This document shows, piece after piece, positions 42,508 to 50,291 of a stretch of 64,000 nt of DNA. Positions within the stretch are counted from its first letter, which is position 1; the number at the start of each line of letters is the position of its first letter. Origin of the DNA: Aneurinibacillus sp. REN35. GTDB lineage: Bacteria; Bacillota; Bacilli; Aneurinibacillales; Aneurinibacillaceae. The notes below the pieces were generated by a model. The model worked only from the letters and a program-made list of their open reading frames with translations, had not been told where the DNA came from and searched no databases. The translations under genes and the position numbers were made by a program. The stretch covers positions 310,001 to 374,000 of the forward strand of contig NZ_JBFTXJ020000002.1 in assembly GCF_041379945.2 (NCBI RefSeq). The letters are read 5' to 3'.

Positions 42508-43644
42508 ATTGACAGTTTAACATCCAATACGGTGTAGTACTCGCTCTGGACAAGATTGTGTGAAGTTTAAAAATCGTTGAACTGCCTCTTCAATCTCCGA
42601 TTGATTTTTATGAAACACGTTTGAAATGACGTTATCTTTCAGCTAGCGCCAACGTTTTTCAATTGGATTTAGATTGGGTGAATATGGTGGCAAGAATAAT
42701 AAATAGAGTTTCTGCTTATTCTCCTTTAGGAAAGGGCGAAGAAGCTTTGCGCGATGAATACGGGCATTATCAATGATCATGATGATCTTTTTGTCGGCAT
42801 ACTTTGTCCTGACTTGCTTTAAAAATTCCAGAAAAGAGGCGGCATTACAAGAATCCGCTGTCATACAAAATGTGTCGCCAGTTTGAGTGTCTACGGTTCC
42901 GAATAAAGTAACCTGAGCATGATGGCCATAGGTTAGAATTTGCTTTTGTTCTCCTTTCGGAGACCATGTAGCTCGAAGGGCTTGATACGAGCGAACATGA
43001 GTCTCGTCTTGTGCAAGCAATACGGTGTTTTCATCCATCAAGTTTTTTTTATAACCTCTAATTGATGAACAAATGCCTGTTGCTTTTCTTTGTTTGCTTT
43101 CGCTAGTATGTAGGTCGTACGTTTCCAACGAAATCCTAAGCGATGAAGCATATCCGTAATACCGGAACGTGACATCGTAACAGAAAAACGTTCTTCGATC
43201 CACTTCTGAAGTAGTCGGGTATCCCAAGATCCCACCGGTTCAATGCATTCTTGTTCCGGTGTACTTTCCAGTATCACTCTTTTGAGTTCAATTTGTTCTT
43301 CTACTGAGAGATATGGTTGTTTTCCCGGAGGGAAATCTCGCTTAAGAAGTTCCGTGAGCCCGCTTCGATTAAACATTTTGGCATACGTAGAGACAGATTG
43401 GCGACAAATACCCAATATCTCTGCAGCTTTTACCGTAGAAAATCCTTCGAGGATCAGCCGAACTGCCGTCACACGTTTCCGAAAAAAAGCGTCAGAAAGA
43501 CCTCGTTCTTCTTTTCGCAACGCTTCACTTGTAAATCCATGGATGTTTGTAATCAATCATTTTTTCATGACGTAATCGGCTCCTTATCATGATAATGATA
43601 AAAGCCAGTATTGCCCAATCATCGTCTGTTAAAACCTTAATCAG
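42505..43644 (-). mobile_element. IS630-family element
   Basis: The element contains an IS630-type transposase in two frames. Imperfect inverted ends read GATTGACAGTTTAACA (42507-42522) and, inverted, GATTAAGGTTTTAACA (43627-43642), 12 of 16 identical. Both ends abut TA-rich sequence (CTATATA), consistent with the TA target of this family. Exact ends are estimates. Confidence 0.7.
42517..43556 (-). pseudogene. IS630 transposase with frameshift and amber codon
   Basis: The first frame (43556 to 43038) has two helix-turn-helix parts (TVKAAEILGICRQSVSTY) and ends TGA just after a run of eight A residues. The second frame continues with the DDE core: AQDETHV, MIIDNARIH and NLNPIEKRW. A shift on the A run could be programmed, as in other IS630 elements. 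The core frame then meets TAG at 42643-42645, right after EKRWR, where relatives continue; beyond it the same frame reads LKDNVISNVFHKNQSE to a stop at 42517. The amber codon probably inactivates it. Confidence 0.8.
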
Positions 43645-43876
43645 TAGCTATATATTCTTTTGTTTAGCTTAATGACTGAAGAATGGTAGGAAATAGATGG
43701 GATAATAGTCCTGTGAGAAAAGGACAAACTCCTTTGAAATCCTAAGATTCATAAAAGCACGATTCTTCCTCTAACATGAGGTAAAGGACCGTTTTTTACT
43801 TTTTCGGGATATCCGAAAATATTAGCTTGATAGTGATGTGGCGGGACCCCATATCGAGAAAAAGTCAAGAATCGGC

Positions 43877-43907
43877 TTGACATTGGAGTCAACTCAAATG
43901 TTATTCT
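43877..43907 (+). promoter_or_regulatory. MerR-type promoter with 19-base spacer
   Basis: TTGACA and TATTCT are separated by exactly 19 bases, and the spacer region contains the dyad ACATTGGAGT-CA-ACTCAAATGT (one mismatch). This is the layout of an auto-regulated MerR promoter. Confidence 0.8.
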
Positions 43908-43913
43908 GAATTC

Positions 43914-44387
43914 ATGGAAAAACTTTATTCGATACAAGAGGTTTCGCAGATGCTTGGGATGTCTAAGGATACACTTCGGTATTATGACCGGATTGGGATC
44001 GTCTCGCCGCCTCGGGAAGACAATCGGTACCGCAGGTATTCAAGGGATGACCTCATAGACTTGATGAATATTCAGATCATGCAGTATGCGGACTTTTCTC
44101 TGGACGAAATGAGGGGGAACCTTGGTTTCCGCAAGATGAAAAATATCGACTCCGCTTACTGTGAAGAGGCGGCTGCGTTCCTCGATGCTAAGAACGCAGA
44201 AACGCGCAAGAAGATTAACCACTTAGAAAAGGTCAGTCAGCTGCTCAACATGGCAGCCGAAACGTTAAGGGACTTTAATAACGAAAGCGACCAACGACTG
44301 GCAGAATTCGTCCGCGAGCTTTACAAGGATATCCGAGGGGATGAACCGGGGATTTCTAAGGAGGGTTGTGATCAACATCAAGGTTAG
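43914..44387 (+). CDS. MerR-family regulator, probably from a leaderless mRNA
   Basis: The 157-residue protein has a MerR helix (YSIQEVSQMLGMSKDTLRYY, then NRYRRYSRDDLIDLMNI) and a coiled coil (residues 85-125). It lacks a large ligand domain and has one cysteine pair separated widely. The ATG is only six bases after the -10 box and has no ribosome-binding site, so the transcript likely begins at or next to the start codon. The membrane gene that follows overlaps it and is the probable target. Confidence 0.88.
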   Translation: MEKLYSIQEVSQMLGMSKDTLRYYDRIGIVSPPREDNRYRRYSRDDLIDLMNIQIMQYADFSLDEMRGNLGFRKMKNIDSAYCEEAAAFLDAKNAETRKKINHLEKVSQLLNMAAETLRDFNNESDQRLAEFVRELYKDIRGDEPGISKEGCDQHQG

Positions 44388-44790
44388 AAATTTTTATTAT
44401 CTGATCGCAGGCGTTCTTGCGGTGCTATTTGCCGTCACGCATGCATGGAACGGGCAATCCGCTGTGCTGCCGATGCTTGACAGTGGAGCGATATCCATGG
44501 ATACGCGGGTAGTATTCACGTATGTTTGGCACATAATCACGGCGGAAAATCTAGTCTTCGGTATCGCATTCATTTTCATGTCATTCCAAAGTGAGCAATC
44601 GAAGATCCGTTTTGCCGCATGGATGATCACAGCGATTCTGATCGTTCGACTGATGGTCATTGTTGGTATAACCGCATTGCTTGATGTTTCGGCTCTTACG
44701 GATACGTTTATAGATATGATTGCCATCGTACTCTATGTTGCCTTGATCATATTGGGTACAACGATGAAGAAAAAACAATCCAGAGGTTAG
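44368..44790 (+). CDS. Hypothetical four-helix membrane protein
   Basis: The roughly 140-residue product has four hydrophobic segments (FYYLIAGVLAVLFAVTHAW; VFTYVWHIITAENLVFGIAF; AAWMITAILIVRLMVIVGI; MIAIVLYVALIILGT). I do not recognise it. GTG at 44368 follows AAGGAGG by only three bases, which is short; ATG 44341 is an alternative start. It overlaps the MerR gene and is presumably controlled by it, perhaps in transport or detoxification. Confidence 0.65.
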   Translation: MINIKVRNFYYLIAGVLAVLFAVTHAWNGQSAVLPMLDSGAISMDTRVVFTYVWHIITAENLVFGIAFIFMSFQSEQSKIRFAAWMITAILIVRLMVIVGITALLDVSALTDTFIDMIAIVLYVALIILGTTMKKKQSRG

Positions 44791-44957
44791 CAGCGATAGC
44801 GGTAAAAATGTCGAAATAGTTTTATAACTATAAGCCTCTTCTTGTCTTTTTTGTTCGCATTCACAATCGTGTTGTTACCGAATAGCGGGGCAGTGATACT
44901 AACTAAGGCAGGAGTATTATTAATAAAAGGAAAGTTACATGGTGAGGTGTAAAGAAA

Positions 44958-45410
44958 GTGAAGCTCATTTCTGTAAAAGATAATCCTGAATGTATGGATA
45001 GAACAATTAGATATTTTCAAAGTAAATGGGCAAACGAACAAAGTATGATGGTATATGAGGACTGTATAACCCATTGTACGAACCCCTCTATACCTTTACC
45101 ACAATGGTATTTGTTGATGGAGAATGATAAAATAATTGGCTGTGCTGGTCTTATTACAAATGATTTTATTAGCCGTATGGACTTGTATCCTTGGGTGTGC
45201 GCCTTATATATTGAAGAGGAATACAGAGGAAATGCTTATGGTGCCATTTTATTGGAAAAAGCGAAAAAAGGCGCAAAAGAAGGTGGTTTTACCTATTTAT
45301 ACCTGTGTACAGATCATATTGGTTATTATGAAAAGTATGGATTTGAATATATCGGTATAGGCTATCATCCATGGGGAGATGATTCACGTATCTATCGAAC
45401 AACTGTATAA
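44958..45410 (+). CDS. GNAT-family N-acetyltransferase
   Basis: The 150-residue protein has the acetyl-CoA-binding GNAT core: IIGCAGLITNDF, WVCALYIEEEYRGNAYGAIL near residue 75 and YLYLCTDHIGYYEKYGFEYIG. The acceptor is unknown; the sequence resembles antibiotic- or polyamine-type acetyltransferases. GTG start at 44958 follows GTGAGGTGTAAAGAAA. It is AT-rich compared with the core genes. Confidence 0.82.
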   Translation: MKLISVKDNPECMDRTIRYFQSKWANEQSMMVYEDCITHCTNPSIPLPQWYLLMENDKIIGCAGLITNDFISRMDLYPWVCALYIEEEYRGNAYGAILLEKAKKGAKEGGFTYLYLCTDHIGYYEKYGFEYIGIGYHPWGDDSRIYRTTV

Positions 45411-45526
45411 TGTTCCATTAAAAGTCGCTATAAAGTAATACGGAAACATTTGGTAGTAGTAAAGTTATTACTAACTATAAAAGGTTTTTACTAATCAATT
45501 TATGACAGGGGTTGAGAAGGGAAATG

Positions 45527-46342
45527 ATGAGTGGTTACCGTCCTGTGCAATCACCTGCATTGCAGCGGCATCTGCAGCGTCCCGGTTACAGCTACCGTGA
45601 ATATATCCCCAGTCATGACTTAGCGCCGTATGTCGCCTGTTATTGGACCGTGGACTTTCATGCTGATACTGGAAATCAACTGCACCGCATCATCCCTGAT
45701 GGCTGTATCGATATTATCGTAGACCGCCTGTCGCCTTCCAACTGGAAAGCTGCTTTTGTCGAAGGCGTAATGACCCGATTTGAAGTGTTGAATCTTTCTG
45801 AAGCTCAGTCCTTGTTTGGCATCCGCTTCTTTTCGGAAGCGGCGCAGTCCTTCTTACACGATCCCCTCTCTGCATTTATGGGACAGCATGTTTTTCTCGA
45901 AGAAATCTGGGGAATGGAGGGCGTACACTTCGTTGAGGAGATCTTAGCTGCGAATACAGTCTCAGAAATGATCGAAATCGTCGAGCGTAAACTGAAGTAT
46001 GTATTATCCCGTAACAGTACGCCTTCTTCTCCCTTGTTATACGCAAGCATGCAGGCGATGTATGCTTGTAAGGGAAATATTTCGACATCAGAGCTGGCAA
46101 AAAAGCTTAGCTTCAGCGAGCGGCATATAAGAAGAACGTTTGTCCAAGAATTAGGAGTCAGTCCGAAGGAAATGCTAGGAATCATTCGATTTCAAAGCAT
46201 GCTGCAGGAACTATACACCGGATTGTATACGGGTTTTACCGACATGGCCATAAAAAACGGCTACTACGATCAATCGCATTTTATTAAGAGTTTTAAGCGT
46301 TACTATGGGATACTGCCCAAGCAAGTAATGAAAACGGACTGA
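45527..46342 (+). CDS. AraC-family transcriptional regulator
   Basis: The 271-residue protein has an N-terminal DUF6597-like sensory part (PYVACYWTVDF, RIIPDGCIDIIVD) and a C-terminal AraC double helix-turn-helix (TSELAKKLSFSERHIRRTFV; FTDMAIKNGYYDQSHFIKSF). It probably controls the VOC protein gene 91 bases downstream. The ATG at 45527 follows GAGAAGGGA; ATG at 45524 is an alternative. Confidence 0.87.
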   Translation: MSGYRPVQSPALQRHLQRPGYSYREYIPSHDLAPYVACYWTVDFHADTGNQLHRIIPDGCIDIIVDRLSPSNWKAAFVEGVMTRFEVLNLSEAQSLFGIRFFSEAAQSFLHDPLSAFMGQHVFLEEIWGMEGVHFVEEILAANTVSEMIEIVERKLKYVLSRNSTPSSPLLYASMQAMYACKGNISTSELAKKLSFSERHIRRTFVQELGVSPKEMLGIIRFQSMLQELYTGLYTGFTDMAIKNGYYDQSHFIKSFKRYYGILPKQVMKTD

Positions 46343-46433
46343 AAGATGTCCGTTTTTTACTATTTTTCCAGACTGGGATCAGTTACAGTATTCATCGAAG
46401 CCAGTCAAACGTTAACGATAGGAGAGGGGAATT

Positions 46434-46811
46434 ATGGGAATTAAATTGGATATGGTCGGTATTGTTGTCAAAGACATGAAGGAGGCGCTGGATTTTTATC
46501 GTGTGCTGGGATTGGACATTCCCGAGCACGTTAACAATGACGGACACGTTGAGGTAGAACAGAGCGGTTTTCGGCTCGCCTTTGACATGCGGGAAACGGT
46601 TAAAGACGTGTATGGCAGTTGGGAGGAGCCTGTGGGTCATCGTATCGAGCTGGCGTTTCTGTGCGACAGCCGCGAAGCGGTGGACGAGCTGTACAATAAA
46701 ATAACAGCTCAAGGATATAACGGATATCGAGCACCGTGGGATGCCTTCTGGGGACAGCGCTATGCGATTATTCAAGACCCTGATGGCAATGTAATCAGTT
46801 TGTTTGCCTAG
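46434..46811 (+). CDS. VOC-family (glyoxalase/bleomycin-resistance) protein
   Basis: The 125-residue protein has the paired beta-alpha-beta-beta-beta units of the vicinal oxygen chelate fold: VGIVVKDMKEALDFYRVLGL at the start and WGQRYAIIQDPDGNVISLF at the end. It lacks the typical first metal histidine (VGIVV where others show H), so it may be a binding protein instead of an enzyme. The ATG follows AGGAGAGGGGAATT. Confidence 0.82.
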   Translation: MGIKLDMVGIVVKDMKEALDFYRVLGLDIPEHVNNDGHVEVEQSGFRLAFDMRETVKDVYGSWEEPVGHRIELAFLCDSREAVDELYNKITAQGYNGYRAPWDAFWGQRYAIIQDPDGNVISLFA

Positions 46812-47065
46812 AAAAACATGAACATTCAGCAAACACTCAATCACAAGGAATAGTAGGTCAAGAATTTGAGCATGGTGCTGTTGCATTTTTCGATTTACAA
46901 GCAGGTTTAGAACTCGCCATTTGGAATCGTAAGGATATAGCACATGACACAAGCATAAACCAGACATCAATAAGTCCAACAGAATTTACGATTGGTCATA
47001 ATGTCGAGAGTAAAGGAGAGGTTGATATGGTAATGGAACAGGCACAGAATAAGGTTGCTGGCTAA
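46812..47065 (+). pseudogene. Remnant of a second VOC-family gene
   Basis: Directly after the VOC gene, an open stretch without start codon reads EFEHGAVAFFDLQAGLELAI and later SPTEFTIGHNVESKGEVDMV to a stop at 47065. This resembles the middle of another glyoxalase/bleomycin-resistance protein, with both ends lost. Confidence 0.55.
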
Positions 47066-47141
47066 TCAATACGGGATTCAGTGCGCTATCCAGGGCGACT
47101 GAGAAATGTTGAAATGAATAGGAGTGAAGAGGAGTTTTGGG

Positions 47142-47702
47142 ATGCTCAAAGTGGAGATACGACGGCCAAGAAATGACGATATAAAAGAGTTGAATTCTCT
47201 TTTTAGAATTGTGATTACTGATACTTTTATTAAAGAAGGTTTAGGCGAGAAGTTGAATGATATGAATGATGAAGTCGAAGGTAAGGAAAAGTACTTAGAA
47301 AGTGATATTGAAAGCAATGGAGAAAACCGATATTTCTTGATTGCTTTAGATGGTAATAAAATGATTGGTTCAATTGAATATGGCCCAGCAAGTGATCTCA
47401 TATGTAATTGTACAAACAACACTTTCAAAGATCTAATTGAGGTGGGGACAGTATTTGTTCATCCGGACTATCAGAGAATGGGAGTAGGGAATTTGTTATT
47501 GAATACGATGTATTTTACTTTAAAGAGTAAAGGTATAGAGGAGTTTTGTTTAGATAGTGGTTATATAAGTGCACAAAAAATCTGGAAGAAGAAATTTGGA
47601 GAACCTAATTATTTGTTAAAGGATTATTGGGACAAAGGATTCGATCATATGATTTGGAGGATCAGGATCAGCGATATTACATTAATTGAGAATAAAAGTT
47701 GA
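47142..47702 (+). CDS. GNAT-family N-acetyltransferase
   Basis: The 186-residue protein has GNAT features: VEIRRPRNDDIKELNSLF at the start, RYFLIALDGNKMIGSIEYGP and VGTVFVHPDYQRMGVGNLLL near residue 105 (the acetyl-CoA loop). The acceptor is unknown. The ATG at 47142 follows AGAGGAGTTTTGGG. It is notably AT-rich, like many genes acquired by transfer in this region. Confidence 0.82.
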   Translation: MLKVEIRRPRNDDIKELNSLFRIVITDTFIKEGLGEKLNDMNDEVEGKEKYLESDIESNGENRYFLIALDGNKMIGSIEYGPASDLICNCTNNTFKDLIEVGTVFVHPDYQRMGVGNLLLNTMYFTLKSKGIEEFCLDSGYISAQKIWKKKFGEPNYLLKDYWDKGFDHMIWRIRISDITLIENKS

Positions 47703-47846
47703 GTGTTTATTCAAAACAGTGTCCTACTTCAATAATGTGGTACGACCTGATCTGCGAAGGACAACCTTCCCAGCGGTTGTCCTTTTTTCTATTTTGGCGG
47801 CTACATGGTCACAAAAAGTTTAGGAAGCTAGCGTCTGGCTTCGCTT

Positions 47847-48728
47847 TTACTCATTGTGGTCTTCAACGACAAATGTGCCGTACATACCAGCTTCCTTATG
47901 CCCGGGTAATGTACATATCCACTGGTAAATTCCAGAGGTTTCAGGAATAAATGTTGTGCTTGTTTGCTCGCCAGGCTTCGTATGGAGATGAATGGGGTTA
48001 TTTTTCTTGTCGTGCTGGTGAGAGGCCTTATGTATATTTGTTAAAGGTGTGGTTTTTATAGCTGCAATTTCTAAATCGTGCTCTTGTCGTCCTTCATTTT
48101 TTAATATCAATGTGATAGGCTTATTTTTTTTCGCTGTTATATTGTTGGGGGTATAAGCGAATTCACTTGCATGGATCTGGATCGATTGGACGGAAGAGTC
48201 TTTCATTTCAGCATAAACAGGAAGGGTCATCCATCCCACAAGCAGTATAAGAGCGGGATAGAAAGGATGGCGTATCAAAGAAAAAAGTAAAGGGAGGGGA
48301 CGAGTTGTTACTTGTTGCGCTACAACATACATAACAAGCGATAGAGTAATCAGAAAAAGGATAAAGAAAAAATGAAGCAGGTACAGTTGTTGAGAGGTTG
48401 AAATCATAAGGGCTACCATAGCACCCATCATTCCGCTCATCAGCCCTGTAAAAAAGCCTTCGAGTAGGCTGAGCAGTCCTAAGAAGACTCCAGGAATAGC
48501 CCCAAGTATCCCACCGACAAGAGCCCCGAGAAGGGTGGAAGTGAAAAAATCTCCTCCTACGGCTATTGTTAAAAAGTATCCGAATAGAACCCCGCATCCC
48601 ATAGACAAGCACATGGTCATCATCATTGCAGTCATTCTAGGCACCGCTGCTCTTTGTCTGTAAAGCTGCTGAACGACAACAAAGTAACAGGCCATGCCGG
48701 CTAGTATATAGAGGGAAAATTCTTTCAT
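47847..48728 (-). CDS. Membrane protein with C-terminal cupredoxin domain
   Basis: The 293-residue protein has about five membrane helices (residues 5-150) with a glycine-rich GGDFFTSTLLGALVGGILG region, another helix near 165, and an outside cupredoxin domain (from about 190). Type-1 copper ligands are visible: histidine in QEHDLEIA and C-x4-H-x4-M in CTLPGHKEAGM. A His-rich insert (HKASHQHDKKNNPIHLHT) lies between. It may carry electrons or bind copper at the cell surface. The ATG at 48728 was chosen because the next upstream Met lies in a basic, non-conserved tail. Confidence 0.78.
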   Translation of the reverse strand: MKEFSLYILAGMACYFVVVQQLYRQRAAVPRMTAMMMTMCLSMGCGVLFGYFLTIAVGGDFFTSTLLGALVGGILGAIPGVFLGLLSLLEGFFTGLMSGMMGAMVALMISTSQQLYLLHFFFILFLITLSLVMYVVAQQVTTRPLPLLFSLIRHPFYPALILLVGWMTLPVYAEMKDSSVQSIQIHASEFAYTPNNITAKKNKPITLILKNEGRQEHDLEIAAIKTTPLTNIHKASHQHDKKNNPIHLHTKPGEQTSTTFIPETSGIYQWICTLPGHKEAGMYGTFVVEDHNE

Positions 48729-48814
48729 ACGCCTCACCCGCTTTTTCTTTTTATTACTGTATGAGTACAACCCTTCAACAATGAATGGAATGAAAACTTT
48801 GTAAAGTGAACGTT

Positions 48815-48846
48815 TTATTATTGACTAAACGAACGGTCAATAATAA
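48815..48846. promoter_or_regulatory. TetR-type operator with 11-bp perfect arms
   Basis: TTATTATTGAC and GTCAATAATAA are exact inverse complements around TAAACGAACG. The repeat covers a promoter (TTGACT, 17 bases, TAAGGT), so a bound repressor would block it. Confidence 0.75.
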
Positions 48847-48898
48847 GGTTGAGGCATACTTGGGAAATTCATACAAGAAGAGAGGGAGGAAACTGCAA

Positions 48899-49648
48899 AT
48901 GGATTTATATTATGAGATTCATGGTCAGGGCAGGCCTGTTGTTCTTCTTCATAGTGGCGGTGCAGATAGCAGGGATTGGAAGTTTGTGATTCCCTTCTTA
49001 GCTAAACAGTTTAAAGTTATTGTCTTTGATGGACGGGGTGCAGGAAAGTCTCCATCTCCTGTAACTCCAGCCAACTATGTTGAAGATTTGCTGCATCTTC
49101 TTGACGATCTTATCATTGAAAAGGCAATCCTTATTGGGCATTCCATAGGTGGTCAGGTCGCAACAGACTTTTCCCTGAAATATCCTGAAAGGGTATCTGA
49201 ACTTGTACTGATTGCTCCTTCCCTATCGGGTTTTTGCTATTCTCCGGAGTTTAACGATTGGATGCGGAGGATTGAGGAAGCTGCTCCTGATATGGATAAG
49301 ATGATTGCGCTTGCTCTAGATGCTCCGTCTTATCGGATTGTCATGTCCGGCCCACATAAAGATTTGATGGTTGACATGCTGCGACATCATTTTATAAAGG
49401 TGGCAGAATGGGGTACGTATGAATCAATTTGGCCGGAGCCTCCATCTGCTGAAAGGCTGGAAGAAATAACGACAAAGACCCTTTTTATCCTAGGTGACGA
49501 AGAGCTTCCTGATAACAGGCGTGTTGCGGAATGCTTCCGTAAGGTCCCGCATATTCGTTTTACTCGGATCGCAGGCGCCGATCATATGGTTACACTAACG
49601 CATCCTGAAGATTTGTGCCGCCATATTACTAGTTTTTTGGAGGAATAA
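48899..49648 (+). CDS. Alpha/beta hydrolase
   Basis: The 249-residue protein has an oxyanion-hole segment VVLLHSGGADSRDW near residue 13, nucleophile elbow GHSIGG near 81, an aspartate in LGDEELPD and histidine in AGADHMV near 230. Substrate unknown; haloperoxidase- or lactonase-like enzymes are possible. The ATG follows GAGGGAGGAAACTGCAA. A perfect TetR-type operator lies upstream and a broken tetR gene downstream. Confidence 0.87.
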   Translation: MDLYYEIHGQGRPVVLLHSGGADSRDWKFVIPFLAKQFKVIVFDGRGAGKSPSPVTPANYVEDLLHLLDDLIIEKAILIGHSIGGQVATDFSLKYPERVSELVLIAPSLSGFCYSPEFNDWMRRIEEAAPDMDKMIALALDAPSYRIVMSGPHKDLMVDMLRHHFIKVAEWGTYESIWPEPPSAERLEEITTKTLFILGDEELPDNRRVAECFRKVPHIRFTRIAGADHMVTLTHPEDLCRHITSFLEE

Positions 49649-49656
49649 AGCATACG

Positions 49657-49886
49657 ATGCCACGTACACCAGAAGAAAATGAACGCATACGAAAGGTTAC
49701 GAAAGAGAAAATTCACAATGCGGCCATAGAGTTGTTCATTTCTATCTTCATTTGCAGACACAGCCGGAGGCCGATCAGGAATTGAGGAAATACAGCAAAA
49801 TGCTTTTCGAAGAGTCTTCTAAGCAATTTGAAGTGCAATGCAGTATCTTTGAACAGCTTGGTGTGAGTGAAGAAGCAGATGATTGA
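49657..49886 (+). pseudogene. TetR-family repressor with internal deletion
   Basis: The 5' part encodes a normal TetR start (MPRTPEENERIRKVTKEKIH, NAAIELF) after TTTGGAGGAATAAAG. After about 28 codons the text breaks; a second frame then gives a TetR C-terminal part (QTQPEADQELRKYSKMLFEE and QFEVQCSIFEQLG) to a stop at 49886. The DNA-binding helix-turn-helix and most of the core are gone. The product cannot bind the operator at 48815, so the hydrolase should be constitutive. Confidence 0.72.
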
Positions 49887-49955
49887 AGAATTCTGTACAC
49901 CCGACACATAAAAAATGTAATCCGCTGTGTATATATCGCTTCTGCTGGTGTTTAC

Positions 49956-49984
49956 TTTACATTCTGAATTTTCTGTGCTATACT
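49956..49984 (+). promoter_or_regulatory. Promoter of the structured RNA
   Basis: TTTACA, a 17-base spacer and TATACT form a strong sigma-A promoter. Transcription would begin near 49991. Confidence 0.7.
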
Positions 49985-49989
49985 CTCCT

Positions 49990-50259
49990 CATCTAACTTG
50001 AATGGAGGGTTACGTGTGATAGATTCTTCCCGATAGAGAAAACGATGCGAATGATGCAGTTTTCTATTTCACTCTGCCTGTACGTAGAGTAATCGGGATT
50101 GTTATGCCTATCCACGTATATCTTGTTCATTTGTGTAAAGAAGAGAAGCGCCTCCAGTGAAAATTTGGGAGTAGTCTCTTTTGGTTTGCACCTATGACTG
50201 ATTTGGCATGTTTTTTCTGATTACGTTTAGCACAGGTAGCGATGCGCCTGTGTTTTTTT
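49990..50259 (+). ncRNA. Candidate structured RNA or leader with three-way junction
   Basis: Between a good promoter and an intrinsic terminator lies about 270 bases without a gene. Exact complementary segments suggest a three-way junction: P1 CCCGAT (50029) with ATCGGG (50092), P2 AGAAAAC (50037) with GTTTTCT (50059), P3 ACTCT (50071) with AGAGT (50086). A further hairpin pairs AAGAGA/CTCC (50141) with GGGAG/TCTCTT (50167-50180). It does not match TPP, purine, SAM, lysine, glycine or guanidine riboswitch consensus that I know, nor 6S, SRP or tmRNA. Confidence 0.5.
50230..50259 (+). terminator. Terminator at the end of the structured RNA
   Basis: CACAGG pairs with CCTGTG across a ten-base loop and is followed by seven T residues, 33 bases before the SDR start codon. 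Confidence 0.8.
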
Positions 50260-50291
50260 GTGTTATCAAAGGAAAGCAAAGGAGAATAGAT

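Noticed and set aside
43650-43880. Gene between the IS630 right end and the leaderless merR
   Set aside because: Only small hairpins (for example around 43800-43818) and no frame with a ribosome-binding site or family resemblance were seen.
44838-44950. Hydrophobic frame starting at TTG before the GNAT gene
   Set aside because: No ribosome-binding site and only about 37 codons; judged non-coding.
49990-50259. Known riboswitch, T-box, 6S, SRP or tmRNA as identity of the structured RNA
   Set aside because: None of the conserved sequence blocks of these RNAs that I know is present; kept as unassigned.
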